Assembly: GCF_003044445.1 (NCBI RefSeq)
Contig: NZ_POWX01000029.1
Span: forward strand, 1 to 20,177
Length of the DNA: 20,177 bases
Origin: Neisseria mucosa
Lineage (GTDB): Bacteria > Pseudomonadota > Gammaproteobacteria > Burkholderiales > Neisseriaceae
Direction: 5' to 3'
The translations under genes were made by a program, and so were the position numbers. The notes under the pieces are model-generated. The model ran no database searches and was not told the origin of the DNA. It worked only from the letters and a program-made list of their open reading frames with translations. Each line of letters starts with the position of its first letter. The stretch's first letter is position 1. Shown here in pieces: positions 14,905-20,177 of this stretch.

Positions 14905-15579
14905 ATGATTTCCCTGTTTCGCAGTCGCAACGGCTTGCGCTACTACCTCTTTCGCGGCATAGGTCTGAGTATCCTGTTGGTACTCGGCATATTCATCGTC
15001 GGCGCATGGCAGGTGTATCACACTGGCTCGCAGCCGCTGCCGCGTCATGTCCGCGCCGATGCCGCCCTTGTGCTCGGCGCCGCCGCATGGGACAAACGCC
15101 CCTCGCCCGTTTTCCGCGAACGCATCAACCACGCCATCACCCTCTACCAAAGCCACCGCGTTGAAAAAATCGTCTTCACCGGCGGCACATCCAAAAAAGG
15201 CTACATGACCGAAGCCGAAGTCGGACGGCGTTACGCCCTCAAACAAGGCATACCCGCGCACAACATCATCTTTGAAAACACCTCGCGCAATACCTACGAA
15301 AACATCCGCAACATCCGTCCGATACTGCGCGCCGAAGGTATCGAAAGCATTATCATCGTCAGCGACCCCTACCACCTCGCCCGCGCCCTCGAAATCGCCT
15401 CCGACCTCGACATCGAAGCCTACATCTCCGCCACACCGACCACACGCTTCGACCAAGGCAAAGAAAAAAACAAATTCCTGCTTCAAGAAAGCTACGCCCT
15501 CTTCCTCTACCGAATCGGCAAATGGAGCGAAAACTTTTGGGACTGGCTGACCGTTCGGGAAACGAAAGAAGAAGCATAG
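14905..15579 (+). CDS. YdcF/SanA-like DUF218 membrane protein
   Basis: A 224-residue protein with one N-terminal membrane segment (about 17-36) and a DUF218 domain outside it (about 50-205). Family marks are ADAALVLGAAAW (51-62), FTGG (91-94), the ENTSRNTYEN stretch (124-133) and IVSDPYHLARA (151-161). Relatives include SanA, ElyC and YdcF, linked to envelope integrity and lipid-carrier metabolism; the exact reaction is uncertain. The ATG is preceded by GGGAAGG about 9 bases away. It is the second gene after the ArsC-like gene and is ended by a perfect 40-base palindrome. Confidence 0.88.
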   Translation: MISLFRSRNGLRYYLFRGIGLSILLVLGIFIVGAWQVYHTGSQPLPRHVRADAALVLGAAAWDKRPSPVFRERINHAITLYQSHRVEKIVFTGGTSKKGYMTEAEVGRRYALKQGIPAHNIIFENTSRNTYENIRNIRPILRAEGIESIIIVSDPYHLARALEIASDLDIEAYISATPTTRFDQGKEKNKFLLQESYALFLYRIGKWSENFWDWLTVRETKEEA

Positions 15580-15588
15580 TTCGGAAGA

Positions 15589-15628
15589 AAATTAAGGTCG
15601 TCTGAAAATTTTCAGACGACCTTAATTT
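15589..15628 (+). terminator. Perfect 40-base uptake-sequence palindrome
   Basis: Arms 15589-15608 and 15609-15628 are perfect complements with no loop bases, followed by TT, 10 bases after the DUF218 gene stop. The tip bases would have to open to form the hairpin. Confidence 0.85.
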
Positions 15629-15635
15629 TTACCTG

Positions 15636-15885
15636 CAACCTGCCCCTCCCCGTCCGGCGGGAGAGAGCTGGGGAGAGGGTGGCTCTACGGGCTGCACGAA
15701 TTCGATTTTACCTAAACCCACAAAGCCACCCCCATCCTAACCTTCCCCCGCCGGACGGGGGAAGGGATAAGTTGCCGTTGCAGCTACCCGCAGAGTGGGC
15801 TTTGCCCACGAGATGAAAGCAAATTCGATTGTTGTCTGGTATGGATGGTTAGACGGCAGATTTCGCAGGCAAAGCCCACGCTACG
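15636..15885 (-). repeat. GC-rich composite palindromic repeat, copy B (inverted)
   Basis: The core at 15636-15784 is the reverse complement of 8881-9028 with scattered differences, including both hairpin blocks. GTGGGCTTTGCCCAC (15795-15809) and GGCAAAGCCCACGCTACG (15868-15885) flank it, as in copy A. Nothing coding is seen in this 408-base spacer. Confidence 0.85.
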
Positions 15886-15921
15886 ATTGGGGTTATCCCA
15901 AACCCGCGTTGATTGAATAAA

Positions 15922-15989
15922 AGGTCGTCTGAAAACGAGTATGAACGGGTTTCTCTAAAAACCCTGATCTCAAAGTTTTCAGACGACCT
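15922..15989 (-). terminator. Wide uptake-sequence pair at the ruvA end
   Basis: Arms 15922-15936 and 15975-15989 are perfect 15-base complements around a 38-base loop. The inner arm overlaps the ruvA TAG stop (TAG GTCGTC), so the stop lies inside the stem. Confidence 0.65.
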
Positions 15990-16572
15990 ATTTCAACAGG
16001 TTTTTCAAAGCCAAGCGCACGCCTTCACCGACTTCCGTGCCTTTGGGGATACCTTTGATGGCGGCTTTTGCTTCGCGTTCGTTGTAACCCAGCGCAATCA
16101 GTGTGTTGACGATGTCGTCTGTTTCATCGGCGGCAGGCGTGGCGGCGAAAAGTCCGTCGGCAGTGGCATGGGAAACCAGTTTGCCTCGCAGTTCCAAAAC
16201 CATGCGTTCGGCGGTTTTTTTGCCGATGCCGGGCGCGGAGGATAGACGTTTGATGTCTTCGTCGGCAACCGCGCGGGCAAGCTCGTCGGCAGACATGGCG
16301 GAGAGTATGCCCAGCGCGGTTTTCGCGCCGATGCCGCTGACTTTGACCAACTGGCGGAACGTCGCCCGCTCGTCGGCAGTCGCGAAGCCGAACAATAAAT
16401 GCGCGTCTTCACGGACGACAAGCTGGGTGTAAAGCTGCACGGTTTCGCCCAAGGCGGGCAGGTTGTAGAAAGTCTGCATGGATACGTCGGCTTCGTAGCC
16501 GACGCCGTTGACGTCGATGACGATTTGCGGCGGGTTTTTCTCGATGAGCCTGCCGGTCAGTCTGCTGATCAT
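15988..16572 (-). CDS. ruvA: Holliday junction branch-migration protein RuvA
   Basis: RuvA binds Holliday junctions and loads the RuvB motor. The 194-residue protein has the OB-fold N-terminal domain (1-64), two helix-hairpin-helix motifs (SGIGAKTAL 79-87 and PGIGKKTAE 114-122) that contact DNA backbone, a linker, and a C-terminal domain (about 148-194) for RuvB binding. RLTGRLIEK at the N-terminus and VNGVGYEADV are typical. The start has a weak GGAA site. ruvB and ruvC are not adjacent in the visible sequence. Confidence 0.96.
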   Translation of the reverse strand: MISRLTGRLIEKNPPQIVIDVNGVGYEADVSMQTFYNLPALGETVQLYTQLVVREDAHLLFGFATADERATFRQLVKVSGIGAKTALGILSAMSADELARAVADEDIKRLSSAPGIGKKTAERMVLELRGKLVSHATADGLFAATPAADETDDIVNTLIALGYNEREAKAAIKGIPKGTEVGEGVRLALKNLLK

Positions 16573-16600
16573 GGGGTTTCCGTTAGGGAGTTGGGTAAAA

Positions 16601-16648
16601 GGTCGTCTGAAACTTAGATGCCGATTGGCAACAGGGTTTCAGACGACC
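16601..16648 (-). terminator. Inverted uptake-sequence pair upstream of ruvA
   Basis: Arms 16601-16613 and 16636-16648 across 22 bases. It is the second of two tandem pairs between mnmE and ruvA, so it may add to termination of mnmE read-through. Confidence 0.6.
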
Positions 16649-16697
16649 ATGATTGTAGCAGTTTCTCAAGGGCGTATCGGTCAAACTGCGTTGCGGC

Positions 16698-16740
16698 AAA
16701 GGTCGTCTGAAACCTGAATCTTGGTTTTCAGACGACCTTT
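16698..16740 (-). terminator. Inverted uptake-sequence pair, mnmE terminator
   Basis: A 15-base stem (16698-16712 with 16726-16740), 22 bases after the mnmE stop on the minus strand. Confidence 0.8.
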
Positions 16741-16762
16741 CGCGTATGGATAAAGTTTAATC

Positions 16763-18127
16763 TTATTTGCCGATGCAGAAGCGCGAGAAAATCACGCCCA
16801 GCAAATCGTCGGCGGTGAATTCGCCGGTGATTTCGCTGCACGCGTTTTGGGCGAGGCGCAGGTGTTCGGCGAAAAGCTCGATTTGGTTGTTGTTGCAGAG
16901 GGCGGCGTTTTCCAGCTCGGCTTCGGCTTCGTGCAAGGCGTTGAGGTGGCGGCTGCGGGCGAGGAACAGGCTTTCGCTTTCGCCCTGCCAACCGACTTCC
17001 TGCAACAGCGCGTGTTTGAGCAAGTCGAGACCCGCGCCGGTTTTGGCGGACAGGCTGATGACGGTGTCCGCGCCGGTTTGCGCGAGGCTGTCTGAACGGA
17101 CGGCGACGGGTTCGCTGGTCAGGTCGGCTTTGTTGTGGATTTCGATTTTTTTCAGGCCTTCGGGCAGGCTGTTCAAAATGGCTTGGGTTTTGGCGTTCAA
17201 GCCTTCGCGCGGGTCAATCAGAATCAGGGCGACATCGGCTTCGGAGACGGCTTTGCGGCTGCGCTCGATGCCGATTTGTTCAACCACGTCGTCGGTTTCG
17301 CGCAGACCGGCGGTGTCGATGATGTGGACGGGCACGCCGTCGAGGGTGATTTGTTCGCGCACGGTGTCGCGGGTGGTGCCGGCGATGTCAGTTACGATGG
17401 CGATGTCGTCGCCCGCCAAGGCGTTGAGCAGGCTGGATTTGCCGACGTTGGGCGCGCCGACGAGGACGACGTTCATGCCTTCGCGCAAAATCGCGCCTTG
17501 TTCCGCGCTGGCGAGGACGGTTTTCAGACGACCTTGCAGGGCTTGGAGCTTGCCGCGCGCGTCGGCGGCTTCGAGAAAGTCGATGTCTTCTTCGGGAAAG
17601 TCCAGCGTGGCTTCGACCAACATTCGCAGGGTAATAAGGTCGTCCACCAGCTCGTGTATGTGTTGGGAAAACGCGCCTTTGAGCGAGCGCAACGCCATGC
17701 GCGCGGCGGATTTGCTGGAGGCGTCGATGAGGTCGGCGACGCTTTCGGCTTGGGCAAGGTCGAGTTTGTTGTTGAGGAAGGCGCGTTTAGTAAATTCGCC
17801 CGGCTCCGCCATGCGCGCGCCCAGTTCGAGGCAGCGCGAAAGCAGCATGTCCATCACGACGGGGCCGCCGTGTCCCTGCAATTCAATCACGTCTTCGCCG
17901 GTAAAGCTGGCGGGGGCGGCGAAGTAGAGCAGGATGCCGTTGTCTATCGGCTGCCCGTCGCCGCCGAGAAAGTCGGTGTAAAGCGCGGTGCGCGGTTTGG
18001 GCGTTTTGCCGCCGCTGAGGGTTTGCGCCAAAGGCAGCAGGTTTTTGCCGGAAAGGCGGATAACGCCGACGCCGCCGCGTCCGGGTGCGGTGGCGATGGC
18101 GGCGATGGTGGGTTGGGATGCGGACAT
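16763..18127 (-). CDS. mnmE: tRNA modification GTPase MnmE (TrmE)
   Basis: MnmE works with MnmG to add a carboxymethylaminomethyl group to uridine 34 of certain tRNAs, using GTP and a folate one-carbon donor. The 454-residue protein has the N-terminal folate domain (PGRGGVGVIRLSG, 15-27), a helical domain, and an inserted G domain: G1 GAPNVGKS (224-231), G2 TTRD (251-254), G3 DTAG (271-274), G4 NKAD (332-335), G5 SAK (360-362). It ends in the catalytic CIGK (451-454). The start MSASQPTIAAIATAPG fits the family, though the ribosome-binding site is weak. An uptake sequence (17523-17534) encodes GRLK at 199-202 in the helical domain. Confidence 0.97.
   Translation of the reverse strand: MSASQPTIAAIATAPGRGGVGVIRLSGKNLLPLAQTLSGGKTPKPRTALYTDFLGGDGQPIDNGILLYFAAPASFTGEDVIELQGHGGPVVMDMLLSRCLELGARMAEPGEFTKRAFLNNKLDLAQAESVADLIDASSKSAARMALRSLKGAFSQHIHELVDDLITLRMLVEATLDFPEEDIDFLEAADARGKLQALQGRLKTVLASAEQGAILREGMNVVLVGAPNVGKSSLLNALAGDDIAIVTDIAGTTRDTVREQITLDGVPVHIIDTAGLRETDDVVEQIGIERSRKAVSEADVALILIDPREGLNAKTQAILNSLPEGLKKIEIHNKADLTSEPVAVRSDSLAQTGADTVISLSAKTGAGLDLLKHALLQEVGWQGESESLFLARSRHLNALHEAEAELENAALCNNNQIELFAEHLRLAQNACSEITGEFTADDLLGVIFSRFCIGK
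17523..17534 (-). repeat. DNA uptake sequence inside mnmE
   Basis: Full uptake sequence in the gene direction, encoding the same Gly-Arg-Leu-Lys-Thr context as the one in yggS. Confidence 0.85.
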
Positions 18128-18185
18128 GGCTGGCTCGTATCGGGAATTTAATGGACGGTATTATATAGTGATTTCACTATGATAA

Positions 18186-18197
18186 AGGTCGTCTGAA
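18186..18197 (+). repeat. Single DNA uptake sequence upstream of mnmE
   Basis: Full AGGTCGTCTGAA without a close inverted partner, in the mnmE-pgk spacer. Confidence 0.85.
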
Positions 18198-18220
18198 AAC
18201 GGGAGACAGGCGAGATTTAT

Positions 18221-18391
18221 TTGCTACCGTACCGAATCGGTAATAAGAAAGAAATTGCCGAATTTCTGAAAAGAAGTATGGAACAGACGCCGGGCAAGGC
18301 TCGAAATCACTTGCACACGCTCTCGGACACCCTGTCGGGTAGGCTGCGGTATCGAGATTTTCACCGCTTTTCCGACGTCTGCACGGGATAA
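18221..18391 (+). other. Possible short gene or gene remnant ended at a Correia element
   Basis: A frame open from 18197, with a possible TTG start at 18221 and AGG about 10 bases before it, encodes 56 residues with a helical stretch IGNKKEIAEFLKRSMEQ. Its TAA (18389-18391) directly abuts the CREE at 18392. It might be a truncated gene fragment. I do not recognise it and an ATG occurs only at residue 20. Confidence 0.2.
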
Positions 18392-18498
18392 TATAGTGGA
18401 TTAAATTTAAATCAGAACAAGGCGACGAAGCCGCAGACAGTACAAATAGTACGGCAAGGCGAGGCAACGCCGTACTGGTTTAAATTTGATCCACTATA
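18392..18498 (+). repeat. Correia repeat enclosed element, short form
   Basis: A 107-base CREE with intact TATAGTGG/CCACTATA ends. Compared with the 157-base copies it lacks about 50 central bases, the segment that in long CREEs holds the reported IHF-binding region. Confidence 0.92.
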
Positions 18499-18669
18499 TC
18501 ATGATTACATTCAGAATAAACAATATTTCGGAAGGACAAAACCCGCTTCTTAAATTTCAAAGTAGGCAACTGTCTGTCGGTTTCACGACAAAGCTAAAGT
18601 CATAGGTCTTTGTAATCCCCAATCTCGGCAATCATCATAAGCTATTTCATGTTCATTAATCGGAATCGC
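18499..18669. other. Non-coding spacer between CREE and pgk-side hairpin
   Basis: No gene, RNA or strong hairpin seen. It is AT-rich and may hold distant promoter elements for pgk. Confidence 0.35.
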
Positions 18670-18716
18670 AAAAGGTCGTCTGAAAAAAGAAGATTTAAAG
18701 TTTCAGACGACCTTTT
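18670..18716. terminator. Inverted uptake-sequence pair upstream of pgk
   Basis: A 16-base perfect stem (18670-18685 with 18701-18716) around 15 bases, T-run following on the plus strand. No clear gene ends here, so it may insulate pgk from upstream transcription. Confidence 0.6.
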
Positions 18717-18838
18717 GTATCGACACTGCTGCTGACGCAAATCAAGCGCAGGCAAATCCCGCCTTTACCGATACGCCCCGTTCGCGGATAATTGAGAACA
18801 TTCCCATTTCCGTTTCCAACTTTCACAAAGGATACATC

Positions 18839-20017
18839 ATGGCATTTCTGAAACTGACCGAACAAAACGTGCAGGGCAAAACCGTCCTCATCCGCGCCGA
18901 TATGAACGTGCCGTTCAAAGACGGCAAAATCAGCGACGACACCCGTATCCGCGCCTCGCTCGCGTCCATCAAATACTGCTTGGACAACGGCGCGTCCGTT
19001 ATCGTGATGACCCACCTCGGCCGCCCGACCGAAGGCGAGTTCCATCCCGAAGACGACGTTGCGCCCGTTGCCGCGCACTTGGGCAGCCTGTTGGGCAAAG
19101 ACGTGAAAGTATTGAACGACTGGCGTGAAAACAAACCCGCCCTGAACGCGGGTGATGTCGTCATGCTGCAAAACGTGCGCATCAACAAAGGCGAGAAGAA
19201 AAACGATTTGGAACTGGGCAAAGCCTATGCCGCCTTGTGCGACGTGTTCGTCAACGACGCGTTCGGCACCGCCCACCGCGCCCAAGCCTCGACCGAAGCC
19301 GTCGCTCAAGCCGCGCCCGTTGCCTGCGCCGGCGTATTGATGGCGGGCGAACTCGACGCTTTGGGCAAAGCCCTGAAACAGCCTGCACGCCCGATGGTGG
19401 CGATTGTCGCCGGCAGCAAAGTGTCCACCAAACTGACCATCCTTGAATCGCTGGCGGACAAAGTTGACCAACTCATCGTCGGCGGCGGCATCGCCAACAC
19501 CTTCCTGTTGGCGGAAGGCAAAGCCATCGGCAAATCGCTGGCGGAACATGATTTGGTGGAAGAATCCAAAAAAATCATGGCGAAAATGGCGGCCAAAGGC
19601 GGCTCCGTACCGCTGCCGACCGATGTCGTCGTTGCCAAAGCCTTTGCCGCTGATGCTGAAGCAGTCGTGAAAGACATTGCCGACGTTGCCGAAGACGATA
19701 TGATTTTGGACATCGGCCCGAAATCCGCCGCCGCACTTGCCGAACTGCTCAAAGCCGCAGGCACTGTGGTGTGGAACGGTCCGGTCGGCGTGTTCGAGTT
19801 TGATCAGTTCGCGGGCGGCACGAAAGCCCTTGCCGAAGCCATCGCCCAAAGCAAAGCGTTCTCGATTGCGGGCGGCGGCGACACGCTGGCGGCGATTGCC
19901 AAATTTGGCGTTACCGACCAAATCGGCTACATCTCCACCGGCGGCGGCGCGTTCCTCGAATTCTTGGAAGGCAAAGAGTTGCCTGCCGTAGCCGCTTTGG
20001 AAAAACGCGGCGCGTAA
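18839..20017 (+). CDS. pgk: Phosphoglycerate kinase
   Basis: Pgk transfers phosphate between 1,3-bisphosphoglycerate and ADP in glycolysis and, reversed, in gluconeogenesis. The 392-residue length is normal. N-domain substrate residues appear in RADMNVPF (19-26), Arg36, THLGRP (58-63), the LQNVR loop (110-114) and AHRA (145-148). The nucleotide domain has GSKVSTKLTIL (192-202), VGGGIANTF (214-222), WNGPVGVFE (312-320), GGGDT (345-349) and STGGGAFLE (366-374). AAAGGA lies 7 bases before the ATG. The GC-rich, high-G/C third-position codon use suits a highly expressed gene. An IS3-family element lies 39 bases past the stop. Confidence 0.97.
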   Translation: MAFLKLTEQNVQGKTVLIRADMNVPFKDGKISDDTRIRASLASIKYCLDNGASVIVMTHLGRPTEGEFHPEDDVAPVAAHLGSLLGKDVKVLNDWRENKPALNAGDVVMLQNVRINKGEKKNDLELGKAYAALCDVFVNDAFGTAHRAQASTEAVAQAAPVACAGVLMAGELDALGKALKQPARPMVAIVAGSKVSTKLTILESLADKVDQLIVGGGIANTFLLAEGKAIGKSLAEHDLVEESKKIMAKMAAKGGSVPLPTDVVVAKAFAADAEAVVKDIADVAEDDMILDIGPKSAAALAELLKAAGTVVWNGPVGVFEFDQFAGGTKALAEAIAQSKAFSIAGGGDTLAAIAKFGVTDQIGYISTGGGAFLEFLEGKELPAVAALEKRGA

Positions 20018-20036
20018 GCGGTTTGACGTAAAAAAG

Positions 20037-20048
20037 AGGTCGTCTGAA
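20037..20048 (+). repeat. Uptake sequence after pgk, separated from its expected partner
   Basis: Full AGGTCGTCTGAA followed by AAACTGAAC, then the IS end at about 20057. No inverted partner follows within the window, unlike after most other genes here. Confidence 0.85.
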
Positions 20049-20056
20049 AACTGAAC

Positions 20057-20177
20057 TGGCCCCCAAATCTTGGACACTCATAAAAGCCTATTCAGGCGCT
20101 CTGTGCAAGCTGGGTTCTGTATGCGACAGGACTCAGCTTTTTCAATTTCAAACTGCAACGCTCGCGGTTGTAGTAAT
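20057..20177 (-). mobile_element. End of an IS3-family insertion sequence, cut by the window edge
   Basis: The segment starts with TGGCCCCCAAATCTTGGACA, which has the TG terminus and GC-rich inverted-repeat look of IS3-family ends, and then enters the 3' end of a transposase on the minus strand. The other end and target duplication are outside the window, so the boundary is approximate. Confidence 0.75.
20092..20177 (-). CDS. IS3-family transposase OrfB, C-terminal fragment
   Basis: The visible 27 codons end in YYNRERCSLKLKKLSPVAYR and then TQLAQSA before TGA. The YYN(x)R...LK.LSP..YR pattern is the C-terminal signature of IS3-family (IS150-like) DDE integrase-type transposases. The catalytic part lies beyond the window edge, so completeness cannot be judged. 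It is transcribed towards pgk. Confidence 0.8.
   Translation of the reverse strand, partial: YYNRERCSLKLKKLSPVAYRTQLAQSA

Noticed and set aside
18177..18467. Minus-strand 96-codon frame running through the short Correia element
   Set aside because: It reads through a repeat and an uptake sequence and has no recognisable protein features.
203..18716. The regularly recurring inverted GTCGTCTGAA pairs as a CRISPR-like array or new regulatory repeat
   Set aside because: They are dispersed after genes rather than clustered, and match the known Neisseria DNA uptake sequence used as terminators.

Overview
The window reads as a commensal Neisseria chromosome. The 12-base DNA uptake sequence AGGTCGTCTGAA occurs throughout, mostly as closely spaced inverted pairs just after genes, where it forms terminator-like hairpins. 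This is the dialect with T where meningococcus and gonococcus have C (GTCGTCTGAA instead of GCCGTCTGAA), and from general knowledge it is associated with the N. mucosa/sicca/macacae group; I cannot fix the species. Other Neisseria hallmarks are Correia repeat enclosed elements (CREEs: two 157-base copies, one 107-base copy, one remnant), linked pilT and pilU genes, and neisserial gene content.

Layout: 1-250 is an unexplained open tail and the dksA terminator. 280-3373 is a minus-strand block: yggS, a small lipoprotein frame that lacks a normal start codon, a CREE, proC, yggT, then dksA. 3553-6002 is the divergent plus-strand pair of twitching-motility ATPases pilT and pilU. 6003-9159 is a looser region with a CREE, a DUF4149 membrane protein, a small outer-membrane beta-barrel protein, an NlpC/P60 lipoprotein and a GC-rich composite repeat. 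9160-14267 is minus strand: mutS, ftsEX and a periplasmic thioredoxin-like protein, with two perfect DnaA boxes in the spacer before ftsE. 14524-15579 is a plus-strand ArsC-like/YdcF-like pair. 15636-15885 holds the inverted second copy of the composite repeat. 15988-18127 is ruvA and mnmE on the minus strand. 18392-18498 is the short CREE, 18839-20017 is pgk, and the window ends inside an IS3-family insertion sequence placed just after pgk.

Most of the window is ordinary core genome: PLP homeostasis and proline synthesis, type IV pilus retraction, mismatch repair, FtsEX division control, Holliday-junction processing, tRNA modification and glycolysis. I found no defence, CRISPR, prophage or clearly new multi-gene system. 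The points most worth following up are the lipoprotein whose start appears to have been lost by one base change inside an ATGA stop/start overlap, the DnaA boxes upstream of ftsE, uptake sequences that double as start and stop codons, the DksA with only one of four zinc-ligand cysteines, one uptake sequence of another dialect inside mutS, and the inverted composite repeats.
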